Notes under the pieces: model-generated
The model's database searches: none
What the model was told of the DNA's origin: nothing
What the model saw: only the letters and a program-made list of their open reading frames with translations
Shown here: positions 1-10,859 of the stretch, in pieces
How positions within the stretch are numbered: the first letter of the stretch is position 1
How the letters are laid out: each line of letters begins with the position of its first letter
Made by a program: the position numbers and the translations under genes
Source of the DNA: Bathymodiolus brooksi
Taxonomy: Eukaryota > Mollusca > Bivalvia > Mytilida > Modiolidae
DNA length: 64,000 nt
NCBI GenBank assembly: GCA_963680875.1
Contig: OY804590.1
Coordinates: 20,770,640-20,834,639 of the forward strand
Reading direction: 5' to 3'

Positions 1-273
1 TTTATTAGGCTAATCTGAAAAGTATTACTATGACACTGTCATAATAAAGCAACAGTTTATTTGAACCCATTTATTATGACAAAACATAACCCAATTACAG
101 GATAAAGAACACATATCCAATTGAGTTCAGTCTTAACTATAGGCGATAATATAGTACTACCTATACATATAATATTAAATAAAAATTTAAGCAGTAATGA
201 ACGACACTATAGCGAATCGTTTATAGTAGTTTTATATCCACTTGACATGAAATGACCCTAATGACTAAATCAG

Positions 274-510
274 TTAGGTAGTTGGATTACCTAGTAACTC
301 ATACAAGCCTATCACCAATACGGCGTGGGTTCGCGCCCGGCTTTGTAAGTTACAAAAAGGGTGCACTCGACTCGAAGCCGCAAGTGATAAAGATTACCAG
401 TTGCTTGCCCATGGTCGGTGGTTCTCTCCGGGTAAACCGGCTTCTTCCACCACTAACACTGGTCTCCCCAATATAGCTGAAATATTGCTGAAAGTGGCGT
501 TAAAAAACCA
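274..510 (+). repeat. tRNA-headed SINE, plus orientation
   Basis: A box-B-like sequence (GGGTTCGCGCCC, 327-338) lies in a tRNA-like head. A body follows, and then a tail reading ATAGCTGAAATATTGCTGAA and ending in a GGCGTTAAA motif. The same head-body-tail order appears in reverse in every 5.76 kb unit (for example 3541-3755) and at 52116-52338, which sets the orientation here. The 64-codon open frame over it is not a gene. The family resembles bivalve tRNA-derived SINEs; no name is assigned without a database comparison. Confidence 0.65.
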
Positions 511-544
511 AAAATCTAAATCAACCTAATAAAAACGTAAAACA

Positions 545-592
545 TTTAGTGCACACGACTCGAACCTTCATCAGGTACACTCATAGTTAAAT
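545..592 (-). repeat. Dispersed repeat-end motif
   Basis: This is a reverse copy of a motif (GTACCTGATGAAGGTT core) that recurs at 1105-1150, 2187-2252, 4901-4965 and equivalent sites in all units, at 37340-37391, and 17 times in tandem at 52524-52984. It is probably one end of a dispersed element. Confidence 0.6.
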
Positions 593-1502
593 GAATGGAA
601 AGCTAAATAGCTTAAATGTTTCTGGGATAAACTTTATGATGAAAGACCATAGCTTTGTTTGTTCTCCTGTCGACACAACATACAGATGATTTTGATTCAT
701 TAGGAGATTTCCTCCTATTGTCTATTAGCTTAAGCTGTTGTGGATCAAGTATATGACACATCGACAAAATAAATGCCATTTATTGAAACATGGAAAATGC
801 ATCAAGATCAAACAATACATAATGGCGTCTATTATTGTTCTGAATTGATGACTTCAATTTGAGCTCTTTGTAAATATCGTAGATCAATTTAACTTTCAAG
901 TATTAAAAATAGTCCTTTAGAGACTGTGTGTGTCTGAATGACATGACTAGATATGGAGCTATTGTCGCATTGCCAAAATAATCGGTTTTTAATGAATTTA
1001 CATATGTTCTAGTCCTTGGTGCAAACAAATTCAAGACAAATGTTTTGAAATTATATTTATAAACAAAAAGCTATAATGCAATAACAACGTAGACATCTAA
1101 TTGAATTCGCTCGACTCGTTTCCGGGATGACCTTCACCAGGTACGCTCATTGACAAAAGTGACAGCACAACTTTTATTGTGGAGTGGAATTGATTTATAT
1201 ATATAAAAATAAGTTTTTGATGATTCTCTATTAAAATTGCATTCTTGATCCTCAACGATGATTGATAATAATTGTAATACAAGCTGAATCAGACTATCCT
1301 CTTCACACCCTTTGACTTACTTTCCCCCAAAGACTTTTAAATCATTTCGCCTCTCTAATCTTTGAGCGTACGATATGAAGGTTATCACAGGAACAAGCTG
1401 GCGACACAAATTCGGATCAAACTACAGACAGCTTTAGTATCCGTTCTGAATATGATTTTTCTGCTGGAGAGTAGAATGCGGATTTTGTATAAAACTACAT
1501 CA
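593..1502. other. Flank left of the tandem array, no gene seen
   Basis: This AT-rich stretch has only short, non-conserved open frames. One further reverse copy of the dispersed motif sits at 1105-1150 (GGATGACCTTCACCAGGTAC). The 137-codon frame that starts at 1362 runs across the array boundary at 1503 into repeat sequence and is not accepted as a gene. Confidence 0.6.
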
Positions 1503-2186
1503 TGTTTTCTATATAAAAAAAAAGTTCGGTGTCTTCTTGGAAATATAACAGTAATTATGACAATCCTTGATGATTTCAATTTCATTACATTAAGTTTTTC
1601 TCTCCTAGAGCACACGTACCCCATGAGAAGACTGACTTATTTAAATGTACATGTAGATGTAAAGTTAAATACACTCAGACATACATACCACTATTATACA
1701 TTTATGAGCGGTAATGCAGTCCACTGTAGTAATGATGTATTACAGTCTTTTTTCCCTTCTTCTCTAAATCGTTAATATGCTCTTTTTTCAATAGAATGAA
1801 TCTACTGAGCTGATTTTAAAGATGATGGGAATATAAAATAGAGATTTATACAATTAATCTTTAGCATTTGTTGTTGTCATGGAAACCATTTCAAAGGATT
1901 TTTATTGTATTGCGTTGTAAGCGTAATTCATTTGTAAGTTCATTTAATTTATTTATTTTTATTTTTGAGAAAACAATATTAGATAAAGATGAAACCTCTG
2001 CTAAGAGGACATTAACGTATTAAATATATTAAAAAGTAATTGACTTAGAGAGTGGAAATTAAAGAATTTCAAAATAAAAAAAAAATGTCAAATGGTGTAA
2101 ATCTAATTTTATTTTACACATAGTTATTTGTCAGGTTTGTTAACAGTTTATTGTTATTGCTAGTTAATGTTGGTTTGATAGTGTGA
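1503..2186. other. Non-coding left part of the unit
   Basis: No credible gene. It corresponds to 7221-7897 in unit 2 and to equivalent stretches in the other units. The 68-72 codon frames recurring on both strands around 7166-7478 overlap each other, are absent or altered in unit 1, and match nothing I recognise. Confidence 0.5.
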
Positions 2187-2252
2187 ACAAAACGTGGACA
2201 TCAAACTTAGTGGAAGCAACGTGTTTCTGGGATAACCTTCATCAGGTACGTC
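2187..2252 (-). repeat. Dispersed motif, reverse copy left of the GPCR
   Basis: In reverse complement it matches the forward copy at 4901-4965 over about 65 bp. The two form an imperfect inverted pair about 2.7 kb apart that encloses the GPCR, SINE and minisatellite. The arrangement is repeated in every unit (for example 7898-7964 with about 10660-10725). A (CATT)(ATT)n microsatellite lies just inside at 2361-2382. Confidence 0.6.
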
Positions 2253-2445
2253 CAAAGCTTAAATAAACGATAGGGAAAACCAAAGGGACAATCAAAAATA
2301 GACAATCCAGAGATACTGGAGACATTGGTTACAAAAGACACAGAACGGAGACAAACAAAACATTATTATTATTATTATTACAAAACTGAACACAATACAT
2401 TATGTATAGATATTAGTCTTCAACATTGCAGTTGTTTCAGTTCTA

Positions 2446-3468
2446 TTATATGTCACAGTCTGGTGATTTTGACGTCATTGGAATTTTTGCCGATAGTTCC
2501 TTTCCTATGAACGGTTCTCTATCGGAAGTTTGACCTTCTGATGTTGTTTGTGGCGACGGATTCAGTGCCGATAGTTCCATTCCTATGAACGGTTCTCTAT
2601 CGGAAGTTTGACCTGCTGTTGTTGGCGGCAACGGATTCGGTACTGGTAGCTCTATTCCTGTGAACGGTTCCCTATTGGATGCTTCATATTCAGTTGATTT
2701 ATATCCACAGAAGAATATCATATATACGATAGGACGTAACGCTGCATCCAGTAAATCTACCACCAACGTATAGCTATATACTTCATAAAAAGTGGACGAG
2801 TCGGCATTGGTGGCGTAAAGCATCACTACGACACAAACTATATTAGGTAATTTGTACATGACGAACATTATAGCCAATACCGTAACCATAGAAGGGAATC
2901 TACGCTCTCCGGAAGAATAATACTCAATGGGGGTCCTTCTGTAGAGTCTGGAAAGCATATACAAAGACACAATAACAAAACAAGGTACAATGTATGAAAA
3001 AGAATAAAATAGCCATATGTCTCTGGTGTGATCACTGGAGTGTGACACAATTAATGGTATGTTACAAACTGATATTAATAACCATAGCAACACGCATAAT
3101 TCATATGGGAAATATCGTCTTGTACGGATCATGCATGGGTGATTCTGTAATATGATAAACCGAACAACACAAAACAATACTATATTCCAGGCTGCTATAT
3201 ATGTACACACATGATGTAAATAGATGCGATACTTCCACCATTCCACCAAATAAACATAATCTGTTCTTAGGCAAATTACGACTGCAATTTCCGATATCAT
3301 CTTTACCACATCTACAACAGCAGTTCCCACGATGATGAAGTACACTATGATTTTTGGATGTTTCTTAAAGCATAATTTCCAAAACAGAACTAGGTTACCG
3401 ACAACACAAACAACAGCAATCAATATGGTTTCAATATCCTTTATTAAGACCTTCACTTCAACGCTCAT
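2446..3468 (-). CDS. Class A (rhodopsin-like) GPCR, unit 1, intact
   Basis: A 340-residue, intronless, seven-helix protein, expected in the plasma membrane as a G-protein-coupled receptor; the ligand is unknown. Helices are near 13-34 (GN at 24-25), 39-65 (D53), 82-107 (VVRF at the DRY position), 122-142 (W129, P138), 150-173 (P162), 192-218 (YKLP at the CWxP position) and 229-254 (RPIVY, 245-249, for NPxxY). The N-terminus is only ~12 residues, and I see no cysteine pair for the usual TM3-ECL2 disulfide, so the receptor is divergent. The tail holds three ~25-residue repeats with an (S/N)(D/N)REPF(I/T)G core. A pyrimidine-rich tract ending in CAG lies 14 nt upstream of the ATG (acceptor at about 3482-3484), suggesting a spliced 5' UTR exon upstream. 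This is the only copy with a complete tail and the TM7 tyrosine. A peptide receptor is possible but unproven. Confidence 0.82.
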   Translation of the reverse strand: MSVEVKVLIKDIETILIAVVCVVGNLVLFWKLCFKKHPKIIVYFIIVGTAVVDVVKMISEIAVVICLRTDYVYLVEWWKYRIYLHHVCTYIAAWNIVLFCVVRFIILQNHPCMIRTRRYFPYELCVLLWLLISVCNIPLIVSHSSDHTRDIWLFYSFSYIVPCFVIVSLYMLSRLYRRTPIEYYSSGERRFPSMVTVLAIMFVMYKLPNIVCVVVMLYATNADSSTFYEVYSYTLVVDLLDAALRPIVYMIFFCGYKSTEYEASNREPFTGIELPVPNPLPPTTAGQTSDREPFIGMELSALNPSPQTTSEGQTSDREPFIGKELSAKIPMTSKSPDCDI

Positions 3469-3481
3469 TTTGCATTACTTA

Positions 3482-3497
3482 TCTGAAGAAAGAAAAA
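3482..3497 (-). promoter_or_regulatory. Candidate splice acceptor upstream of the GPCR start
   Basis: On the minus strand, TTTTTCTTTCTTCAG ends 14 nt before the receptor ATG. This is a strong acceptor context, and it is conserved in the other units with small changes. It suggests that the ATG-containing exon is not the first exon. No donor or promoter was identified. Confidence 0.45.
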
Positions 3498-3540
3498 CAT
3501 TGATGATATTGTAGTGCATGGCTAAAGTTAGGGTTATGGA

Positions 3541-3755
3541 GTTTAACGCCACTTTCGACAATATTTTAGTTATATCGTGGCGGTCAGTTTTATTGGTGGA
3601 GGAAACCACCGACTTGCCGCTAGTAATTGACAAACTTTATCACATAAAATTGTATCAAGTACACCCCGCCATGAGTGGGATTCGAACTCACAAATTTAGT
3701 TGTGATCGGTATCAATTGCACGGGTTGTTGTAAATCGACTGACATGTGCATACGA
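3541..3755 (-). repeat. tRNA-headed SINE, unit 1
   Basis: On the minus strand, a box B (GTTCGAATCCC) lies near 3676-3690. A conserved central motif (GGTTTCCTCCACCAATAAAA) follows, then a tail ending in GTGGCGTTAAAC next to the receptor's upstream side. The 71-codon plus-strand frame here is a by-product of the SINE. Its promoter would transcribe in the same direction as the receptor. Confidence 0.7.
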
Positions 3756-4104
3756 ATAGGAAGATCCCTTTTTGACGCCGCTATGCATTATGGGATTTAT
3801 TTTAACTTAATTGAAGGTTAATTGATTATTATTTAGTATACAGTCTAATTTACGATCAAGCTATTAACTCAAACTATTAACTGATTTATAATTAGCGATT
3901 TAATAGACTATTTAATCTTATTTTTAATTGACTATTAATTTACTTGATGTTTGTGAAACGAGTCCCCCTCCCCCTTTTGTACATATAACATTTGTCAGTA
4001 ACTTATTAAGGAAGTATATGGTTTTCACCAGTGCTCTACTTCCTCTGCCAAATAAAACGATTTGACTGAAATATTATTGAAAGTGGTTTTTAATATTCCT
4101 TACA

Positions 4105-4280
4105 AAACCCAAGACTTCATACATAGCTGTTAATCTGACAATGGAGGGCCTTATTAAACAATTAAACCCCAGACTTCATACATAGTTCTTAATCTGACAA
4201 TGGAGGGACTTATTAAACAATAAAACCCAAGACTTCATACATAGTTGTTAATCTGACAATGGATGGTCTTATTAAATAAT
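4105..4280. repeat. 59-bp minisatellite, three copies, unit 1
   Basis: Three copies containing AAGACTTCATACATAG and TAATCTGACAATGGA start near 4110, 4169 and 4228. Units 2-6 have four copies. This explains most of the shorter length of unit 1. Confidence 0.88.
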
Positions 4281-4900
4281 CAATAAACAATTTACTTACC
4301 TATTAATTATTATATCAAAAATCAAAAAGGAAGTAGAAGTGAAGACCCACTTGTACTGACCTTGTCTTTGTTCAGTTGTTTACGTAATAATTCCTACAAT
4401 GTAGATCACAACACGACAATACCATATATGGAGAAAATAAAACAATAACATTTACTGAGCTTAAAATATATAAGTTATATAGTTTGTAAAAGCCTAATGA
4501 TAGTCCAGTTGAAACAGTATAAAAATTAAATGGTTTGTTTACAGAAAGGGCGTTTTAAGTGTGATTTTCTAAAGATTTGTTTATGTTTTTAAAGTAATAG
4601 ATAGCCATCACAGACACCGGTAATTATCATCGCACGAAATGTTCCAAATCCGTATGATGATTTGAGTCATTGCATGCGATGTTTGTTATCGGGCTCCGGG
4701 ATGTGACAATCGTTACATCTTATGAAGGTGAAAATTAATTATTACTTCAACTAGTTTTAAATATTAAAAACAAGCATATAAAGCATATCGTATATGAATA
4801 ATCCGAGTGTTCGTAGCCGACTTTGGCTATCCTGTTTAGGCCCTTGGGTTTTATTGCTCCCAAAACTTTAAATTATTTATTTTCCAGTATTTCGATTTTG
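4281..4900. other. AT-rich spacer before the retroelement, no gene
   Basis: No open frame of note. The segment is conserved in all six units (for example 10039-10659). The stretch from about 4840 (TTGGGTTTTATTGCTCCC) onward belongs to the retroelement, because a similar stretch precedes the 27-bp array at 52459-52523. Confidence 0.5.
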
Positions 4901-4965
4901 AGCGTACCTGATGAAGGTTATTCCAGGGACGCGTCGTGCACACTAACTTTGATATTTACGTTTTT
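4901..4965 (+). repeat. Dispersed motif, forward copy
   Basis: It contains AGCGTACCTGATGAAGG, then GGGACGCGTCGTGCACACTA. It is the forward partner of 2187-2252 and the single-copy counterpart of the 27-bp minisatellite at 52524-52984, whose flanks match the flanks here. Confidence 0.65.
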
Positions 4966-5101
4966 ATTTTAATATATTTAATATAAAAAAACCAACACAA
5001 AATTATGTTATATTTGAAATCCAATTGTTATATATCACAAGCTCTTGTCCTTCTGGTTCAAGAAATGTATAGATGCTAAGTGACTTAGACAAATAATAGG
5101 C

Positions 5102-5857
5102 ATGAGGGTTTCTAAAGAGATTTACAAAAGCTTAAAATTCAAATACAGTGAAATCTATTTGATATATGTCGCAGCCATTGTTCTATTTCCGGGCAATTCA
5201 AATTGTACAACAAACGAGATGACTTCATCCAATGATACGCTCACAGTCGGTGTATCCATGGTTGCAAACTGTGCTCCTCTTCTCGCCTACTTTTTACTTT
5301 ACTCGTATGAGTTAGACTTCATACAGTGGCTTCTCTAGAAAAACGAAAAAAAGCCAGCCCGATCCTTTAATTTGACGTTCCGCTATATAGATGATGTCCT
5401 TTCACTAAATAATTCTAGGTTTGGTGATTTCGTTGATCTCATCTACCCCATTGAGCTTGAATTAAAGGATACCACAGATACAGATAGGTCTGCTTCATAC
5501 CTCGACCTACACCTCGAAATTGACAGTGAGGGACGGTTAAGAACGTATCTTTACGACAAAAGAGATGATTTCAATTTTCCCATTGTGAACTTTCCATTTA
5601 TATGTAGCAACATTCCAGCAGCACTTGCATAAGGAGTATATATCTCTCAGTTGATACGATATTCCAGAGCTTGTGGTTCCTATCAGGATTATCTTGATAG
5701 AGGGTTGCTGCTAACAAGGAAGCTACTGAACCAAGGGGTCCTCTTGGTTAAATTGAAATCATCGCTTCGAACGTTTTACGGTCGCCACCATGACTTGGTT
5801 GGCCGTTATGGAATATCTGTGACACACATGATCACGGATATTTTCCACTTGTCGTAA
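5102..5857 (+). pseudogene. Reverse transcriptase remnant, unit 1
   Basis: One frame holds part of a retroelement reverse transcriptase palm: NCAPLLA at codons 56-62, the catalytic YIDDVLSLNN at about 95-104, and YLDLHLEI from 133. Two in-frame stops break it: TAG at 5336-5338 (AAG in other units) and TAA at 5630-5632 (present in all six units, where a tyrosine codon would be expected). The residues before NCAPLLA do not fit a normal palm (VSMVA where a PMG motif is usual), and the finger domain is missing. The YIDD motif followed by a YLDL motif suggests a Penelope-like element; a LINE-type source is possible. No active enzyme can be made. Confidence 0.8.
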
Positions 5858-6138
5858 GCACTTCCCGGTCTTTTCCTCAGTTATGACTCATCACCGGCTT
5901 TGTAGCTAGATTAACACGACGAGTACCACTAGTGGAGCAGGAACTACATACCTGTCCGGAGCACCTGAGCTCACCTCCGGGTTTTGGTAGGGCTCGTGTT
6001 ACTCGATCTTTAGGTGTATATGTATGTTTTGTAGATCGTTGTTTGTCCTTTCGTACTTTTTCTTTTGTCTATTTTGTTGTCGGTTCTTCTTCGATTTACG
6101 GATTCTGATTACCCCTTTAGTATCTTCAAACTCTTCTT
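5858..6138 (+). repeat. Retroelement 3' tail, unexpanded, unit 1
   Basis: The tail runs through ACTAGTGGAGCAGGAACTAC, GCACCTGAGCTCACC, GTAGATCGTTGTTTGTCC and TCTTCGATTTACGG, ending near AACTCTTCTTAG. Around 6059-6092 it carries one copy of the motif that is tandemly expanded at 45091-49668 and from 53608 on. Equivalent tails: 11617-11897, 17373-17653, 23327-23559, 29038-29318 and 34799-35079. Confidence 0.8.
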
Positions 6139-7220
6139 AGATAAATGTTAGATAAAACGAAGGAGAATCGAGAATGGACAATACAGAGAAACTGGCAACG
6201 TTGGTTACACAAGACACATAACGGAGACAAACACAAATAATGAAAACCTTACAATCAAATTCGATTAGATTCAAATTCCAATAGGCATATATCAATATAC
6301 CAGATGCAAGAAATTCACTGAAATTCCAATCTGTATATTTCGTTTTATTAAATATAACATGAAAAACAAAATTTACCATGCTATCGTGACAATTCTGAAA
6401 TCTAATGGACAAATAGTTAAAAGAGTCACGACAGATATAACACCTGTACATCACCATTTACTTTCCTAGCTTGGGTGTGGTGTTTAGCGCAACTTTCAGC
6501 ACTTCAATAAATAGAAGTGGTGCTAAACTAGTCTATGGACCCAAACCTCCCCTCTTAGTGACATTTTAATAGGTGTATCCCTATGACAAACAAAATAAAT
6601 GTAATATCAAATCCTAATAGTTATATTCCTATGACAATGACATTCAATTCATGTTCGGTTCTTCATCTACAGTTGTTTGTAGGAGGGTTCCTGTTTGTTT
6701 TAAGTTATTTGTGTTTGCTTCCGTCTAACACATATCGTGCTGTGTTTTTGCTTTGTTATTCTTCGTCTTGTGTACCTTATATTACCAGTTTCTTTAGATT
6801 GTCCATTTGTAATAGCCCCTTCGGTTTTCTCTGACGTTTGTTTACAAGGAAAATGTATATCCAAAGATCAATCATGTGACAAACGGGATAATAACCGTAC
6901 TTGTTAAAATGTTTGTTTTGAAAGAACCATATTTTTGATTCCATAGCACATGATATATTTGTGTTACAATACACATCCGCTACAATGATAAAGTTTCAAC
7001 TTTTCTGGAATATCTGGAGAGAAAAGGGATTATTTTTCCGGAGCTATTTTCCAACCAAATGGATATAAAACCAAATTAGGATGTTGATATTGTAACAAGA
7101 GTTAATTGACATTTTTTTACATCCAAATATAAACTCGCTGTAGAAATATTTTCCGTATCGCTACATTAATAGCATAGCCCATCGACTTTTGTATTAACAC
7201 TAACAAACTGTACTTTTAGA
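6139..7220. other. Non-coding right part of the unit, mixed repeats
   Basis: It holds a dispersed repeat end (GAATGGACAATACAGAGAAA, about 6172), an inverted relative of it (about 6735-6842), and a SINE-tail-like piece (GTGTTTAGCGCAACTTTCAG) near 6480. Open frames of 106 codons (6137-6457, minus) and 83 codons (6583-6834, plus) recur in every unit. Both lie on these repeats, so they are conserved by duplication rather than shown to be genes. The segment recurs at 11898-12980, 17654-18736, 23560-24642, 29319-30402 and 35080-36162. Confidence 0.55.
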
Positions 7221-8229
7221 TGTTTTCTATAAAAAAATGTTCGGTGTCTTCTTAGAAATATAACAGTAATTATGACAATCCTTGATGATTTCAATTTCAT
7301 TACAGTAAGTTTTTTCTCGCCTATAGCACACGTACCCCATGAGAAGACTGATTTATTTAAATGTAGATCTAATGTTAAATGCACTCAGACATGCCACTAT
7401 AATACTTTTATGAAGTGTAGCGTAGTGCACTATAGTAATGATGTATTACACTTTGCGTCGTCTTTTCTAAATCGTTAATATGCCTTTTTTCAATAGATAT
7501 ATCGGAATGAAACTACTGAGCTGATTTTAAAGATGATGGGAATATAAAATAGAGATTTATACAATTAATCTTTAGCATTTGTTGTTGTCATGGAAACTAT
7601 TTCAAAGGATTTTTATTGTATTGCGTTCTAAGCGTAATTCATTTGTAAGTTCATTTAATTTATTTATTTTTATTTTTGAGAAAACAATATTAGATAAAGA
7701 TGAAACCTCTGCTAAGAGGACATTAACGTATTACATATATTAAAAAGTAATTGACTTAGAGAGTGGAAATTAAAGAATTTCAAAATAAAAAGAAAATGTC
7801 TAATGGTGTAAATCTAATTTTATTTTACACATAGTTATTTGTCATGTTTGTTAACAGTTTATTGTTATTGCTAGTTAATGTTGGTTTGTTAGTGTGAACA
7901 AAACGTGAATATCAAACTTAGTGGAAGCAACGTGTTTCTGGGATAACCTTCATCAGGTACGTCCAAAGCTTAAATAAACGATAGGGAACACCAAAGGGAC
8001 AATCAAAAATAGACAACCCAGAGATACTGGAGACATTGGTTACAAAAGACACAGAACGGAGACAAACAAAACATTATTATTATTATTATTACAAAACTGA
8101 ACACAATACATTATGTATAGATATTAGTCTTCAACATTGCAGTTGTTTCAGTTCTATTATGTGTCACAATCTGGTGATGTTGACGTCATTGGAATCTGTG
8201 CCGATAGTTCCTTTCCTATGAACGGTTCT

Positions 8230-9171
8230 CTACCGGAAGTTTGACCCTTCTGATCTTGTTTGTGGCAACGGATTCAGTGCCGAGAGTTCCATTCCTATGA
8301 ACGATTCTCTATCGGAAGTTTGACTTGCTGTTGTTGGTGGCAACGGATTCGGTACTGGTAGCTCTATTCCTGTGAACGGTTCTCTATTGGATGCTTCATA
8401 TTCAGTTGATTTATATCCACAGAAGAATACGATAGGACGTAACGCTGCATCCAGTAAATCTACCACCAACGTGTAGCTATATACTTCGTGAAAAGTGGAC
8501 GAGTCGGCATTGGTGGCGTAAAGCATCACTACGACACAAACTACATTAGGCAATTTGTACATGACGAACATTATAGCCAATACCGTAACCATAGAAGGGA
8601 ATCTACGCTTTCCGGGAGAATAATACTCAGTGGGGGTCCTTCTGTAGAGTCTGGAAAGCATATACATAGACACAATAACAAAACAAGGTACAATGTATGA
8701 AAAAGAATAAAATAGCCATATGTCTCTGGTGTGATCACTGGAGTGTGACACAATTAATGGTATGTTACAAACTGATATTAATAACCATAGAAAGACGCAT
8801 AATTCATGTGGGAAATATCGTCTTGTACGGATCATGCATGGGTGATTCTGTAATATGATAAACCGAACAACACAAAGCAATACTATATTCCAGGCTGCTA
8901 TATATGTACACACATGATGTAAATAGATGCGATACTTCCACCATTCCACCAAATAAACATAATCTGTTCTTCTGCAAATTACGACTACAATTTCCGATAT
9001 CATCTTTACCACATCTACAACAGCAGTTCCCACGATGATGAAGTACACTATGATTTTTGGATGTTTCCTAAAGCATAATTTCCAAAACAGAACTAGGTTA
9101 CCGACAACACAAGCAACAGCAATCAATATGGTTTCAATATCCTTTATTAAGACCTTCACTTCAACGCTCAT
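8230..9171 (-). CDS. Class A GPCR copy, unit 2, altered tail
   Basis: 313 residues, closely similar to the unit 1 receptor through all seven helices. Two differences matter. A 9-bp deletion removes the TM7 residues YMI, so RPIVYMIFF becomes RPIVFF and the tyrosine of the NPxxY-like motif is lost. An extra C in the tail region (GACCCTT against GACCTT in unit 1, near 8245) shifts the frame after the second tail repeat, so the protein ends in a short SEGSNFR sequence instead of a third repeat. The frame is otherwise open. Whether a receptor with a TM7 shortened by three residues folds or signals cannot be told from sequence. Confidence 0.68.
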   Translation of the reverse strand: MSVEVKVLIKDIETILIAVACVVGNLVLFWKLCFRKHPKIIVYFIIVGTAVVDVVKMISEIVVVICRRTDYVYLVEWWKYRIYLHHVCTYIAAWNIVLLCVVRFIILQNHPCMIRTRRYFPHELCVFLWLLISVCNIPLIVSHSSDHTRDIWLFYSFSYIVPCFVIVSMYMLSRLYRRTPTEYYSPGKRRFPSMVTVLAIMFVMYKLPNVVCVVVMLYATNADSSTFHEVYSYTLVVDLLDAALRPIVFFCGYKSTEYEASNREPFTGIELPVPNPLPPTTASQTSDRESFIGMELSALNPLPQTRSEGSNFR

Positions 9172-9243
9172 TTTGCATTACTTATCTGAAGAAAGAAACA
9201 CATTGATGATGTTGTAGTGCATAGCTAAAGTTAGGGTTATGGT

Positions 9244-9456
9244 GTTTAACGCCACTTTCGACATTAATTTAGTTATATCGTGGCGGTCAGTTTTATTGGT
9301 GGAGGAAACCACCGACTTGCCGCTAGTCATTGACAAACTTTATCACATAAAATTGTATCAAGTACACCCCGCCATGAGCGGGATTCGAACTCACAAATTT
9401 AGTTGTGATCGGTATCAATTGCACGGGTTGTTGTAAATCGACTGCCATGCGCATAC
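9244..9456 (-). repeat. SINE, unit 2
   Basis: Same element and position as 3541-3755, with box B on the minus strand. It is a duplicated copy, not an independent insertion. Confidence 0.7.
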
Positions 9457-9804
9457 GAATAGGAAGATCCCTTTTTGACACCGCTATGCATTATGGGATT
9501 TATTTTAACTTAATTGAAGGTTAATTGATTATTATTTAGAATACAGTCTAATTTACGATCAAGCTATTAACTCAAACTATTAACTGATTTATAATTAGCG
9601 ATTTAATAGACTATTTAATCTTATTTTTAATTGACTATTAATTTACTTGATGTTTGTGAAACGAGTCCCCCTCCCCCTTTTGTACATATAACATTTGTCA
9701 GTAACTTAAGGAAGTATATGGTTTTCACCAGTGCTCTACTTCCTCTGCCAAATAAAACGATTTGACTGAAATATTATTGAAAGTGGTTTTTAATATTCCT
9801 GATA

Positions 9805-10038
9805 AAACCCAAGACTTCATACATAGCTGTTAATCTGACAATGGAGGGCCTTATTAAACAATTAAACCCCAGACTTCAGACATAGATGTTAATCTGACAA
9901 TGGAGGGCTTTATTAAACAATTAAACCCAAGACTTCATAAATAGTTCTTAATCTGACAATGGGGGCCTTATTAAAAAATAAAACCCAAGACTGCATACAT
10001 AGTTGTTAATCTGACAATGGATGGTCTTATTAAATAAT
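9805..10038. repeat. 59-bp minisatellite, four copies, unit 2
   Basis: Four copies of the motif at 4105-4280. The third and fourth carry the variants CATAAATAG and GACTGCATAC, seen at the same positions in units 3-6. Confidence 0.85.
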
Positions 10039-10859
10039 CAATAAACAATTTACTTACCTATTAATTATTATATCAAAAATCAAAAAGGAAGTAGAAGTGA
10101 AGACCCACTTGTACTTCCCTTGTCTTTGTTCAGTTGTTTACGTAATAATTCCTAAAATGTAGATCACCACACGACAATACCATATATGGAGAAAATAAAA
10201 CAATAACATTTACTGAGCTTAAACTATATAAGTTATGTAGTTTGTAAAAGCCTGATGATAGTCCAGTTGAAACAGTATAAAAATTAAATGGTTTGTTTAC
10301 AGAAAGGGCGTTTTAAGTGTGTTTTTCTAAAGATTTGTTTATGTTTTTAAAGTAATAGATAGCCATCACAGACACCGGTAATTATCATCGCACGAAATGT
10401 TCCAAATCCGTATGATGATTTGAGTCATTGCATGCGATGTTTGTTATCGGGCTCCAGGATGTGACAATCGTTACATCTTATGAAGATGAAAATTAATTAT
10501 TACTTCAACTAGTTTTAAATATTAAAAACAAGCATATAAAGCATATCGTATATGAATAATCCGAGTGTTCGTAGCCGATTTTGGCTATCCTGTTTAGGCC
10601 CTTGGGTTTTATTGCTCCCAAAACTTTAAATTATTTATTTTCCAGTCTTTCAATTTTGAGCGTACCTGACGAAGGTTATTCCAGGGACGCGTCGTGCACA
10701 CTAACTTTGATATTTACGTTTTTATTTTAATATATTTAATATAAAAAAACCAACACAAAATGATGTTATATTTGAAATCCAATTGTTATATATCACAAGC
10801 TCTTGTCCTTCTGGTTCAAGAAATGTATAGATGCTAAGTGACATAGACAAATAATAGGC

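Noticed and set aside
2868..3050. 60-codon frames inside the receptor (both strands) as separate genes
   Set aside because: They are alternative readings of the GPCR coding sequence.
3676..3690. True tRNA gene at the box-B-like sites in the units and at 327, 37930 and 42970
   Set aside because: Only a degenerate head is present. No cloverleaf with paired acceptor stem is visible, and each is followed by a conserved SINE body and tail.
6137..6457. 106-codon minus-strand frame, repeated in all six units, as a gene
   Set aside because: It overlaps dispersed repeat sequence and is kept only because the whole unit is duplicated. There is no recognisable domain, and changes between units are not restricted to silent sites.
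6583..6834. 83-codon plus-strand frame repeated in all units
   Set aside because: It lies on a repeat end that also occurs elsewhere (near 40374 and 43905), and overlapping frames of similar length exist in other readings.
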